A stretch of DNA of 64,000 bases from Zanthoxylum bungeanum (Eukaryota > Streptophyta > Magnoliopsida > Sapindales > Rutaceae): the NCBI GenBank assembly GCA_019454045.1, contig SKCR01029080.1:186001-250000 (forward strand), in the 5' to 3' direction. The notes below the pieces were generated by a model, which made no database searches, was not told the DNA's origin, and saw only the letters and a list, made by a program, of their open reading frames with translations. The translations under genes were made by a program, and so were the position numbers. Positions 1 through 10,742 of this stretch are shown here, one piece after another. Every line of letters starts with the position of its first letter. Within the stretch, counting starts at the first letter, position 1.

Positions 1-2118
1 TGTAAAAAGGTAAAATCTAGTGATGTGGCAGAGATGAGAAGTTTGGAGGAAAAAGCTAAAAAAAGATTAGAAAATTTGGCACCAAGAAAAGTACCTTTAC
101 CTCATTCTTCTAGTGCTACTGAGTTTGATTTTAAGAAAAGAAAGACATACGGAGCTGAAAGTTCATCATATACTATCGACAAGGCTTTTAAGATAGAAGA
201 TCGTAATCAACTACATGCAGAGATAGCAAGAATGTTCTATACGGCAGGTATGCCTTTTAATATTGCTCGGAACCCTTATTTTGTTAGTTCATTCAAATTT
301 GCAGTGAACCACATGATATCAGGTTATGTACCTCCAAGTTATAATGCTTTAAGAAGTACTTTGCTTACACAAGAGAAATCAAATGTAGAGTTAGAACCAA
401 TTAAATTCAGCTGGAGAAAAAACGATGTCATCATCGTAAGTGATGCATGAAGGGATTCAAAAAGAAGGCCACTGATTAATTTTATTATTATTGGTGATAG
501 TGGTCCAATATTTTTTAAGGCTGTTGATTGGTTGGAAAATGTAAAGGACAAGTATTTCATTGCAGAGTTGATGAAAGAAGTTATAAAAGAAGTTGGAAAT
601 GATAATATTGTCCAAGTGATCACTTATAATGCTAAAAATTGTAAATGTGCAAGAGAAATTATTAAAGGGTTTTTTCCACACATATATTGGACACCATATG
701 TTGTTCATACTCTCAATCTTGCATTGAAAAATATTTGTGCAGCAAAAAAATCAAAAGTAATTGGGACATCTATGAAGAATATAGTTGGATCACTAATATT
801 CATGAAGATGCCATGCAAATCAAGAATTGTTTTATGAACCATTCTATAAGATTCGTAATTTTCAATAGATTTGTTCATTTGAAATTATTTTCAGTTGCAG
901 AAACAAGATTTGCATCGGTGATTTTGATGCTTAAGAGATTTAAGCATATTAAGCATGGTCTCCAGTCAATGGTGATTAGTGAAGCATGATCTTCTTACCG
1001 TGAGGATGATCTAAACAAAGCTAAGTTTGTAAAAGATAAGATTCTTGATGACTTTTGGTGGGGTCAGATTGATTATATTCTCTCTTTTACCGAACCAATA
1101 TATGACATGATTAGAGTTTGTGACACAGATAAACCGTGTCTCCATTTGGTATATGAGATGTGGGATTCTATGATTGAAAAGGTGAAAAATGTATATATAA
1201 GCAAGAAGGCAAAATATTAAATGAGCCATCTTCTTTTTGGGACGGTGTTTACGTAATTCTAATTGATCGCTGGACAAAGAATAATACACCTCTTCATTGT
1301 TTGGCTCATTCATTAAATCCAAGGTAATATTTATTTCTATTATTTACGTTTAATTATTTTTTACGAATGAAAAAATCTAACATAATAATTATATTTTTAT
1401 AAATTGAAGGTATTATAGTGACAGCTGGTCGAGTGAAGATTCATCTAGGGTTCCTCCACATAAAGATGCAGAGATCTCTAGAGAGAGGACTAAATGCTTC
1501 AAAAGATTTTTTCCAGACTTAGAAGATCGCACAAAAGTCAATACTGAATTTGCTAATTTCTCACTTGAAATTGGAGACTTTGCAGATTCAGATTCTCTTC
1601 ATAATAGGTAGAATTTCAATTATTTGAATTGGTTTTGGAAATTAATAAAATATTTATATATACATGAATATTTTACCAAGTATTGTGTAAATAGGTATAA
1701 TATGGAAGCTAAGTGTTGGTGGGCTATTCATGGTGCAAGTGCTCCTTTGCTTCAAAAAATCGCTTTCAAATTACTTGGACAACCATCTTCTTCATCTTGT
1801 TGTGAAAGAAATTGGAGTACATATTCATTTGTCAACTCAATGAGAAGGAGTAAATTAACTCCAAAACGTGCAGAAGATTTGGTTTTTGTTCATAATAATC
1901 TTCGACTTTTATCACGAAGAAACCCACAATATTATGTTGAACAAACTAAGATGTGGGATTTAGGTGGAGATGAATTTGGCTCTTTTGAAGATGTTGGAAT
2001 ACTTGAAATTGCTAACCTTTCACTTGATGAACCTGAGATGGAGGCCATGTATTTCATGAATGATGTGGATGGTGATAAAGAAGAAGATGATGAGTTGCAA
2101 GTAATTGGATCCAATTAA
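1..2118 (+). pseudogene. hAT-family transposase, decayed, 5' end outside window
   Basis: This encoded a plant hAT transposase, which cuts and pastes hAT DNA transposons in the nucleus; the BED zinc-finger end lies upstream of the window. The first reading frame shows the linker and the start of the DUF659/RNase H-like region (PSYNALRSTLL, then KNDVIIVSDA). An in-frame TGA at 448-450 replaces the Trp normally found in SDxW, and the same frame resumes through 837. A frameshift near 790-830 moves to another frame (VAETRFASVILMLKRF), with a second Trp-to-TGA change at 987-989 and another shift near 1200. The hAT dimerisation domain is well preserved at 1716-1920 (LLGQPSSSSCCERNWSTYSF, then AEDLVFVHNNLRLLSRR). 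Two GT-AG introns of 87 nt each, at 1323-1409 and 1608-1694, restore the family reading (NPRYYSDSW; NRYNMEAKCWWA). It cannot make a full protein now. Confidence 0.9.
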
Positions 2119-2495
2119 TTATAATATGTTGATTAGTATTTAGTTTAAATTATTCTATTATTTGTTTTCTCAAATTTATGATGAAGTTGCAGAGAATTTT
2201 TATTTAGAGACAATATTATTACATTAGTGATTAAATATTAAATAATTATATTATTTAAATTCAAACTTAATTTTTTCTTTCATTTTCGTTAATTTTTCAG
2301 TTGTTCTCATATTCACATACATATTTTTATTCTAAATTTTAAATTATTACATTATTCATATATATAAATTTTTTCCATTTAACGTTTCCCCCCAACGTTT
2401 CGTGTCCTAATATTTTAAAAAAAGACGTTTCACGTTTTCGTTTCGTGTCGTGTCGCGTTTCCCGTTTCCGTTTCCGTTTCCATTTCCATGCAACC
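1..2495 (+). mobile_element. hAT transposon, 3' portion
   Basis: This is the transposon body around the decayed transposase. After the stop at 2116-2118 comes an AT-rich 3' region and then a subterminal block (about 2385-2490) rich in CGTTTC and TTTCCG repeats, typical of hAT ends. The likely 3' terminus is near TTCCATGCAACC (about 2484-2495), which read on the minus strand starts GGTTGCATGGAA. The 5' end and the 8-bp target duplication cannot be tested because they lie outside the window. The element sits about 50 bp upstream of the first NIPA-like exon relic, so it probably inserted into an intron of that gene. Confidence 0.65.
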
Positions 2496-2716
2496 TAGGA
2501 TATTGTACGTAATTTGGTTTGAGCATCAAGTCTCTCGTTTTTGCAGTTCTAACCTGCTGAGGTTGGCCATGTCTAATGGGTATCAGTTGCACAGTCGGTT
2601 CACATACTCGATGCTCCTGTGATTTCTTAGCACTGCAGGGTTTTGGGTAACGATTATAGCAGAGCTTTAAACATAATTTTTTCTGCATGGTTTGATATAT
2701 GTTTCAATGACACTAC

Positions 2717-4330
2717 TGTTGGCGACTTGGTCGCGTAATTGGATTTTGATGACGTCAACGCAATTGACGACTTCGACGTGCAAACACGAAGCAATACAAA
2801 AAGTGTCGAAGCATAAGGAGTGAAGAGCGAGAATGTGAATACTAGCGGCAAATCGAAGATAATGATTAAGAGCTAAATTTTATTGTAAGTGAGTTTAGTC
2901 AAGTGATCTAAAGCTCTTAGGAATCATACATTTTGCATCACTTGCATTTAAAATGGATTAGAATGCTTAAAGAATCATTTGCACTTTATTTGCACAAAAA
3001 TGAATTTCTATGCACAAGTGCATCGGTAAATGATCTTCCAAAAACTATCAAACGGTTGAATTAAACTTCAAATAATATACCGTTAGATAGATATGTGTCT
3101 CTAGTTTGCTACGGTTCAAACGGAACATAATCCGATGCATATAACTTTTGCTAGAGCCTTTTTAGTACAACATGTTCAGATGTGCGTTTTCTGCATACTC
3201 ACATTAGAAAAATTCCATAAAATTCATCTTAATGTTTTTGGAGCTGAATTTTTTACAGAAGCTAGATCTATGTGTCTAGTTTATGTATAAATTTACGGAT
3301 CATGATTTGGATTTTTCTAGAGAAAGTTACGGCCAAAATACCAAGTGTCGTCAGTCTTGACTGGTCATGCACATACTGAAACCAGGGAGCTCCATGCCGG
3401 TCCCCATGCCGGTTTGCTCGCCCGGTCTCCATGCCGGTTTTAGCTGAGCAAATAATGCTCTCTGGAACCAGGGAGCTCCTCGCCGGTCTCCTAGCCGGTC
3501 TCCTCGCCGGTTGCTCGCCGGTCCAACGGCTAGTTTTTTGAACGTTATGTTACCGTTGGAGCCCTAGACCGGTATGCCGGTCCCCTCGCCGGTGTGCTCG
3601 CCGGTCTCGCTGTAAGTTGGGGAAAACTTTGCATTTTGTTATAAATAGAACCCCAACTCATTTGCCTTAAGTTAGAGATCTAGAAAACCTTCATATACAT
3701 TCTCTAAGGCAAACAAAGAGTGTCATACACCTTCATATTCATAAACACTCATTCAAGCTCACACACATCTTCATTACATCTAGTGAGCTTAGATCACTTG
3801 GGTTTGCTCTCACACAATCTTCTTATTATTTGTGAGTGCCCAAGTGTGTTGTAAATCTTTCATATCAAAAACACTTGTGGTTTGTGAAATCCCATTGTTT
3901 GGGTAATTTGTAAAGGTTGTGAGTGCTCCTACGTAGAAAACTCAATCTTGTAAAAGGTTCGGAGTGCGCCTTTGCGGAAAACTCTTGGTTACGAGTGAAC
4001 CACGGAAAACTCGATTTTAGTGGAAATCTTCAAGCGAGGCTTGAGGGAGTGGACGTAGGCATGGTTTGCCGAACCACTATATATCGCGGTGTCGTATCTC
4101 TCTTTCCCTACTCTTTTACTATTTTTAAGTTTGATTACATTTATAATATTGATTAGAAACTTGCATATAGGCTATTAATTGGAATAGAGAAAATTGCCTA
4201 AAACTCCCACTTGGTAATAAGAGCTTAAAATCGGCAAAGATTTTATAATTCCGCATTTATAGCGATAACCCAATTCACCCCCCTCTTGGGTATAGAGATT
4301 GTTTGTCGCTATTGCTTGTAGGAACTTTCA
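2717..4330 (+). repeat. S1 5' LTR (1614 bp)
   Basis: The LTR begins TGTTGGCGAC and ends GGAACTTTCA. It contains a dense CCGGT array (about 3390-3605), a TATA box TATAAATA at 3640-3647, and a downstream leader with repeated GTGAGTG-type and GAAAACTC-type motifs. It differs from the 3' LTR by only about a dozen changes, most of them one-base indels in homopolymers. The short open frame at 3923-4156 is leader sequence, not a gene. Confidence 0.93.
3640..3647 (+). promoter_or_regulatory. TATA box of S1 5' LTR
   Basis: TATAAATA follows the CCGGT array and is repeated at the same place in the 3' LTR (8194-8201). A comparable TATAAATT lies at 15627-15634 in the related element S2. This is the likely core promoter, with the R region starting about 30 bp downstream. 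Confidence 0.7.
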
Positions 4331-4332
4331 GT

Positions 4333-4344
4333 TGGTATCAGAGC
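4333..4344 (+). other. S1 primer-binding site
   Basis: TGGTATCAGAGC starts two bases after the LTR end. It is complementary to the 3' end of plant initiator-methionine tRNA, the usual primer of copia elements. Confidence 0.9.
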
Positions 4345-4385
4345 GAGGTATTCTCTAGAAAGACTTGACCGTCCGAGAATAGATC

Positions 4386-5825
4386 ATGGCATCTACAAGC
4401 AACTCGTCAAATCCTGCCGAGGGTTTTTCAACGACTAGACCTCCGTTTTACACCGGAACGGACTACAATTATTGGAAGATGAGAATGCTAAATTATCTCC
4501 TAGCCAATGATTCGCAATCCTATTTGATTATCACACGGGGTGCAAATATGCCAACAAAGAAGGATAGCAACGGGGTTGATATTCCAAAGCCAAATTTGGA
4601 ATGGGATAATGAGGATGTAAAAATAGCCTCACAAAATGCTAGAGCACTCAACCAACTCCTATGTGCCATTGATCGGGATCAAGTAAACAAACTTCCGGAG
4701 TGTGGAAATGCTTATGATTTGTGGAAGTCTTTGGAAATGGTCAATGAGGGCACAAGCCAAGTGAAGGAATCGAAGATCAACCGGTTCATGTGCGAATTGG
4801 ACAATTTCAAGATGGAATCCGGGGAAGAAATCGATCACATGATTTCAAGGTTTACAATCATCATCAACCATTTGGGAGCCTTGGGAAAAGTCATCGGGAC
4901 ATCGGATCAAGTGAAGAAAATTTTGAGATCTCTCCCGAAAGAGTTTAGAAGCTATACCTCCTCCATTAAAGAAGCAAACGACATAAACACATTAAAGATG
5001 GATGATTTGGTCGGCAAATTGCTTGAGTATGAAATGGAGATCAAAATGGATAAAAAGGAGGAAGATGAGAAAAGGACAAGGAAATCCTTGGCCTTAAAAG
5101 CAAGAAGAAAAGATGAGTCAAGCTCAAGTGAAAATGATAGTGATGATGAGTTGGCTCAAATAAATAAGAGCTTCAAGAAGCTTCTTCAATCCGTAAAACA
5201 AAAGGGAAAATCAAAGACGGATGAAAAGAAAGAAGAAAAATGGCCGCGGAAGAACAAGAAAATTGTTTGTTATGAATGCAACAAACCGGGTCATATAGCT
5301 ATGGATTGCCCATTGAGGAAAATGAGAGGAAAATCGAAGAAAATGGCGATGAAAGCAACTTCAACTTGGAGTGACAGCGACTCCAGCTCATCCGAGGAAG
5401 AAGAAGAGGTCCAAGAAAGAACAAATCTAGCACTCATGGCTATCACGGATGAGGACATCCACTTTGAAATTGAGGAAGAAAGCGAAGAAGAAGAGGTACA
5501 CAATTCTCAAGATTATAATGATTTACTTGATGCTTTTAATAGCTTAAAAGAATTGTGTGATATGCTTAAAAAGAAATTGAAGTTAGTTAAAAATGAGCAT
5601 GCTATACTTAAAAATGAACATGCATGCTATATAGATAAAATTCATGTTTTAGATAATGAGATTATTTGCTTAAAGGCCAAACATGAAAAAGAAACTGCAT
5701 GCCTAAATGATGAAAATGCATGTTTAAAATTGAAAAAGCTAGAACTTGAAAATGCCATATCAAATATGCCATCTAGCTCTAAGACATGCGATTGTGAATC
5801 TATATTGAATGAAAATGTTTTTTAA
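4386..5825 (+). CDS. S1 Gag polyprotein (479-aa open frame)
   Basis: This is the capsid/nucleocapsid protein of a Sirevirus-type copia element. The ATG lies 55 bp after the LTR. Residues about 14-42 form the DUF4219-like start (FSTTRPPFYTGTDYNYWKMR). Residues about 86-225 form the UBN2/retrotransposon-gag domain (LCAIDRDQVNKL; DLWKSLEMVNEGTSQVKESK; KILRSLPKEF). A lysine- and acid-rich stretch follows, and a classical CCHC zinc knuckle lies at residues 295-308 (CYECNKPGHIAMDC). Residues about 375-460 are a heptad-like, probably coiled-coil region. The frame ends at 5823-5825 in a run of T residues. The homologous part of S2 reads on as VLNKKIVDLH, so the stop looks like a one-base insertion, true or a sequencing error. 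Confidence 0.9.
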   Translation: MASTSNSSNPAEGFSTTRPPFYTGTDYNYWKMRMLNYLLANDSQSYLIITRGANMPTKKDSNGVDIPKPNLEWDNEDVKIASQNARALNQLLCAIDRDQVNKLPECGNAYDLWKSLEMVNEGTSQVKESKINRFMCELDNFKMESGEEIDHMISRFTIIINHLGALGKVIGTSDQVKKILRSLPKEFRSYTSSIKEANDINTLKMDDLVGKLLEYEMEIKMDKKEEDEKRTRKSLALKARRKDESSSSENDSDDELAQINKSFKKLLQSVKQKGKSKTDEKKEEKWPRKNKKIVCYECNKPGHIAMDCPLRKMRGKSKKMAMKATSTWSDSDSSSSEEEEEVQERTNLALMAITDEDIHFEIEEESEEEEVHNSQDYNDLLDAFNSLKELCDMLKKKLKLVKNEHAILKNEHACYIDKIHVLDNEIICLKAKHEKETACLNDENACLKLKKLELENAISNMPSSSKTCDCESILNENVF

Positions 5826-6166
5826 ACACTAAGGTTATAGATTTGCAAAACTACTTAGCAAATTCACATTGGGACATAAAAATTTTAATATGCTTATTGG
5901 ATCCCAAAAATGTGCTTTTAAAAGAGAAGGATTAGGATATAGGCCTCATTAAAAGAAAATTTTTGAAGAATTATTTTGTTAAGGCATCCGATTCTCATGC
6001 TAAGAATGTTATAAATGAAAATGTCACATGCCATGCTTGTAACAAAAAGGGACATAAAATTTTTGAATGCATGTATATGAATGTGAATAAGAATGCATGG
6101 ATTCCTCAAGGAATCAAAACTAACCCCAATGGACCCAAGAAAGTTTGGGTACCAAAGTGTAATTGA
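5826..6166 (+). pseudogene. S1 gag C-terminal extension with second zinc knuckle, out of frame
   Basis: This continues gag after the frameshift at about 5820. The segment 5860-5945 reads SKFTLGHKNFNMLIGSQK in one frame. A lost base near 5950 puts the rest in the frame of 5963-6166, which carries a second CCHC knuckle (CHACNKKGHKIFEC, about 6029-6070) and ends GPKKVWVPKCN. In complete Sireviruses the pol enzymes follow this GPKxxWVPK motif; here a stop and the first AGGGGGAG motif follow at once. The S2 copy has the same order. Confidence 0.8.
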
Positions 6167-6174
6167 TAAATTTG

Positions 6175-7267
6175 TAGGGGGAGCTTTGAGAATGGATTTT
6201 TAAAGAGAATTGCAAAATTGATCCCAAAGGCTCAAGGAAATGAGGAATCGCAACGGTAAAGGTAAAATCCGTATTTACGGAAACATTGGTACCGTTTCCT
6301 CTAAATTATGTATGTATGCATATTTCAAATTGATATAAATGTTTTGAAGCATACGAAATGATTAGGCAAGTATTCAAACTTCCATTGATATCAATTGTTC
6401 ATTTGATATCCTTTAGTGCCTTAATCATATATTTAAACCCCTATTCTATTTCAATTGGTATCACATGAAATTTATTGAGTCAAATACAATATATGTGATC
6501 ACTTGATTGAATATGCCTTGCCATATGAACTAATTGGTTGAAAATGAAATGCATGTAAATTGGCATAGTCTTAGATGAACTTCATGAAATGTATGTATTA
6601 GAGCATATATAATTGAATAATCATGAAAGCATGGATTTTGATTGTTTAGTAATTGGTAAGATATTCATAAGAAGACAATCATTAAAATGCATTGAAGTCA
6701 TTGGTCTTAATTGGTATCATGATATAAAATGACTCATTTTGAAAGAATATTTAAAAGTGATATGATATTCAAATGAATTTATTGATTTATTTTAATTTGT
6801 ATCAAATTTGGGGAGAAATCATGATTAAGATGCTCTTAGATTGTAAATGGTATTCATGTGAATTTATCTTTTGAAAAATGCTCTTTTATGCGTGAATTTT
6901 GATTTTCTTATGGCAAAAAGGGGGAAATGCCAAAATGTGCATTTTTTTATTTTGGTATCTTTTTATAGCACATATATAATTGGTATCTCATTTAGATTTA
7001 AATTTTACTTCTCCACTTTTTGATAATGTCAAAGGGGGAGAGAAATCATTAGAAATGAGATTAAAACTTGTTTAACCCTCACCCTTGGTTTAAGGGGGAG
7101 TAATGTACTAATGTGTTTGTCAAGTTGTTATAGAGCTATTTTGAAGACAATCACACATTGAGGGGGAGCTTATGTTGAGGGGGAGCAAAATGGTCAAATT
7201 TGGACTCAAAGAAGCTCACAAGTATCAACAAGTTTTAAGGGGTTGCCATCATCAAAAAGGGGGAGAT
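6175..7267 (+). other. S1 post-gag non-coding region with six AGGGGGAG polypurine motifs
   Basis: This AT-rich stretch holds no gene. Exact AGGGGGAG motifs occur at 6175, 7033, 7093, 7161, 7178 and 7258; the last abuts the 3' LTR and is the polypurine tract that primes plus-strand DNA. Repeated polypurine tracts upstream of the 3' LTR are a known Sirevirus trait. S2 has decayed versions in its matching segment (59765-59988). Confidence 0.8.
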
Positions 7268-8886
7268 TGTTGGCGACTTGGTCGCGTAATTGGATTTTGA
7301 TGACGTCAACGCAATTGACGACTTCGACGTGCAAACACGAAGCAATACAAAAAGTGTCGAAGCATAAGGAGTGAAGAGCGAGAATGTGAATACTAGCGGC
7401 AAATCGAAGATAATGATTAAGAGCTAAATTTTATTGTAAGTGAGTTTAGTCAAGTGATCTAAAGCTCTTAGGAATCATACATTTTGCATCACTTGCATTT
7501 AAAATGGATTAGAATGCTTAAAGAATCATTTGCACTTTATTTGCACAAAAATGAATTTCTATGCACAGTGCATCGGTAAATGATCTTCCAAAAACTATCA
7601 AACGGTTGAATTAAACTTCAAATAATATACCGTTAGATAGATATGTGTCTCTAGTTTGCTACGGTTCAAACGGAACATAATTCCGATGCATATAACTTTT
7701 GCTAGAGCCTTTTTAGTACAACATGTTCAGATGTGCGTTTTCTGCATACACGTCACATTAGAAAAATTCCATAAAATTCATCTTAATGTTTTTGGAGCTG
7801 AATTTTTTACAGAAGCTAGATCTATGTGTCTAGTTTATGTATAAATTTACGGATCATGATTTGGATTTTTCTAGAGAAAGTTACGGCCAAAATACCAAGT
7901 GTCGTCAGTCTTGACTGGTCATGCACATACTGAAACCAGGGAGCTCCATGCCGGTCCCCATGCCGGTTTGCTCGCCGGTCTCCATGCCGGTTTTAGCTGA
8001 GCAAATAATGCTCTCTGGAACCAGGGAGCTCCTCGCCGGTATCCTAGCCGGTCTCCTCGCCGGTTTGCTCGCCGGTCCAACGGCTAGTTTTTTGAACGTT
8101 ATGTTACCGTTGGAGCCCTAGACCGGTATGCCGGTCCCCTCGCCGGTGTGCTCGCCGGTCTCGCTGTAAGTTGGGGAAAACTTTGCATTTTGTTATAAAT
8201 AGAACCCCAACTCATTTGCCTTAAGTTAGAGATCTAGAAAACCTTCATATACATTTCTCTAGGCAAACAAAGAGTGTCATACACCTTCATATTCATAAAC
8301 ACTCATTCAAGCTCACACACATCTTCATTACATCTAGTGAGCTTAGATCACTTGGGTTTTGCTCTCACACAATCTTCTTTATTATTTGTGAGTGCCCAAG
8401 TGTGTTGTAAATCTTTCATATCAAAAACACTTGTGGTTTGTGAAATCCCATTGTTTGGGTAATTTGTAAAGGTTGTGAGTGCTTCTACGTAGAAAACTCA
8501 ATCTTGTAAAAGGTTCGGAGTGCGCCTTTGCGGAAAACTCTTGGTTACGAGTGAACCACGGAAAACTCGATTTTAGTGGAAATCTTCAAGCGAGGCTTGA
8601 GGGAGTGGACGTAGGCATGGTTTGCCGAACCACTATATATCGGTGTGTCGTATCTCTCTTCCCTACTCTTTTACTATTTGTAAGTTTGATTACATTTATA
8701 ATATTGATTAGAAACTTGCATATAGGCTATTAATTGGAATAGAGAAAATTGCCTAAAACTCCCACTTGGTAATAAGAGCTTAAAATCGGCAAAGATTTTA
8801 TAATTCCGCATTTATAGCGATAACCCAATTCACCCCCCCTCTTGGGTATAGAGATTGTTTGTCGCTATTGCTTGTAGGAACTTTCA
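7268..8886 (+). repeat. S1 3' LTR (1619 bp)
   Basis: It begins TGTTGGCGAC and ends CTTTCA before the ACTAC duplication. The CCGGT array spans about 7950-8160 and the TATA box is at 8194-8201. Open frames inside it at 7656, 7921, 8274 and 8479 are repeat artefacts and correspond to LTR sequence, not genes. Confidence 0.93.
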
Positions 8887-9524
8887 ACTACATCATGGTT
8901 ATGGCTATTTTATGGAACATCTATTGAATGCAATGCACACTCTCTTTTGCAGATGGCAAGGTTGAATGAAGGATTATCACTGTTCGATGCAATCCTTATA
9001 GCTAGTGCCAATGTTTCAGATTGCTTCTCTATCTGTACAGGATTTGTATATTTTATAATTAAGGTGTCTATTCTCTCGCCTTATTGCATTTTTCAACTGG
9101 TTGCTTAAGCCCTATGGTATGAACAATGAATTTAGATAATCTGGAGTGCTGATTCATCGTTCCTGCAAAACTGGTATTCGATTCGATGAGGGCAACAATG
9201 TTCAAACTAGGAATGACATCTGTGTTCATAGGGATTTCGACTTCGTTGCTTGCGCCTGATGAGTCTAAAGGTATTTTTTATGTCGTCTCTTTTAAGCTAA
9301 ACTTTACTGGAGACATGGATATGAAATTTTCACGTAATTTTCAGGTGGCGAGGTTAAAGATAATTCATCTTTAGTTTCAAACACTTCAACTGAAATGGAC
9401 AGGTACGATACGATGTACAGGTTCTGGGGGAATGGGAGGGGAAGCCTTTTAGCTTATATTATTGTTATACCTTTGAGCTGTTGTTTACCTCTTCTTCAAT
9501 TTGTTGGTATCGGTTGAAAATTGA

Positions 9525-9525
9525 A

Positions 9526-9620
<95 letters not shown>
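9525..9620. repeat. AAT/TAA microsatellite
   Basis: About 32 copies of the triplet AAT/TAA run with one interruption near 9561. It lies just past the last NIPA-like exon relic. Open frames across it (poly-Asn or poly-Ile) are artefacts. Confidence 0.97.
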
Positions 9621-10734
9621 GAAGAAGAAGCTTCTACCAATGATTAATTTCAGCTTATGCCCACCCATTAAAATAGTGTTTGAAGCTTTCAAATTTTGAT
9701 TGATTATTTATTTTATTATTAAATTATAAGATTGGTAAATTGACCGGATTTTGAAAAGTTGTTCCATATTTTAAGTGTTTTTATTTAAATTGGGTGTGAA
9801 AAACCACAATAAAAAATCAATTCAAAGTTTTAGAAATTGAGATTTTTCAATATCTTGAAAATATTAATAAATAATATTTCAAAAATAAATAAATAAATAA
9901 ATAAATAACAAGTTGACTGAAAACATTTGGCAATTTTTTTTTTTTTTTTTTTTATTGTGATTGAAACTTTGGATGAATACATTAAAATGAAATCTATCCA
10001 AATTACCTTTGTAATGCCTCAAGAGAATTGCCTTATTTGGCATTCAGTGTAGTTGAAACATAAGTGATATGATTTGCACAAATTATATATACACACACAT
10101 ATCTTATAAGCTATGTTATTATGATTCAAACATAGTAGGCTTATGGCTCAAGTCTTGGTTTTTGGAAAATTGACATGGCACCAACAATGGATTCAGGATC
10201 CTTCCAAGCCAACCAAGAGATTATTTTTTAATATATATATATAATCAATAAAAATGATTAACAAAACTGGCTCACCTCACAATTGGGTGATTTCATTTAT
10301 TTAAAACACAAGGTTTTAGAGAATCCAGCTCATGTGGGGTACTTGTGTGTACTGTACTTTTAAACACAATCATAGATTCTCATTAGTCTCTTTTGCTACT
10401 ACTCCTACATGGGGTTGAATTTTGAAGTGGAACCCATTTTCTATGTCTGCTTCTTCTCCATATATGCCATTAATTGTGAAAATAAGTGTTTATGAAGCGC
10501 AATATTTAGGTTTGAGTTTTTTGAAGAGATAAAATGTTAAAATATATTTAGACTTACGTGAAAATTGGTGAATTTGATGGTTATTTTTTAAACAAAGGTT
10601 AAATTGATATTTTCATCCAAGATTCGAAATTTCATGATCACCTTACCATATTTTACAAAAACAAAAATGATTTTCATGTGGCTATTCTGGTTGGTTTGTT
10701 GTAGCTTCCATCCAAATTTTGTCTTAATCAAGTC
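9621..10734. other. Gene-free AT-rich stretch
   Basis: I see no coding pattern here. Simple sequence includes an AAAT run at about 9884-9908 and a 20-base T run at 9934-9953. Possible further NIPA exons were looked for and not found. Confidence 0.6.
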
Positions 10735-10742
10735 ATTGCCGC

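Larger units (their letters stand above)
2717..8886 (+). mobile_element. S1: gag-only Sirevirus-like copia LTR retrotransposon, complete ends
   Basis: This is a full insertion bounded by a perfect 5-bp duplication ACTAC (2712-2716 and 8887-8891). The order is 5' LTR, initiator-Met tRNA primer site, gag, a long AT-rich non-coding stretch with repeated AGGGGGAG motifs, and 3' LTR. No protease, integrase, reverse transcriptase or RNase H is present, and the space between gag and the 3' LTR (about 1.1 kb) cannot hold them. Sirevirus-like traits are the gag type with a second CCHC knuckle followed by GPKKVWVPK, and the repeated polypurine motifs. The element must depend on another copia for enzymes. 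The LTRs are about 99% alike by eye, so the insertion is fairly young. It lies in an intron of the NIPA-like relic. Confidence 0.92.
2547..9402 (+). pseudogene. NIPA8/9-like magnesium transporter gene relic, four exons
   Basis: NIPA (DUF803) proteins are multi-pass membrane Mg2+ transporters. Four exon relics with matching splice sites are visible. Exon a, 2547-2646, follows TTTTTGCAG and reads SNLLRLAMSNGYQLHS, then FTYSMLL-stop-FLSTAGFW; the in-frame TGA is at 2620-2622. Exon b, 8953-9063, follows TTTTGCAG and reads MARLNEGLSLFDAILI, then SICTGFVYF, with indels between them. Exon c, about 9171-9270, reads RATMFKLGMTSVFIGI and LLAPDESK but its acceptor AG is lost. Exon d, 9345-9402, reads GGEVKDNSSLVSNTSTEMDR. 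The FW|MARLNEG join falls exactly across the intron that holds the 6.2-kb retrotransposon S1. Family assignment is from remembered similarity; the stop, indels and missing neighbouring exons make this a fragmentary pseudogene. Confidence 0.72.

Noticed and set aside
1011..1322. 103-codon minus-strand frame
   Set aside because: It is the shadow of hAT transposase coding sequence on the plus strand.
7921..8121. Open frame with repeated LAGLLAG peptide
   Set aside because: It is a by-product of the GCCGGT array in the S1 LTR; the 5' LTR copy does not keep the frame.
9465..9699. Open frames on both strands rich in Asn or Ile
   Set aside because: They are translations of the AAT microsatellite.
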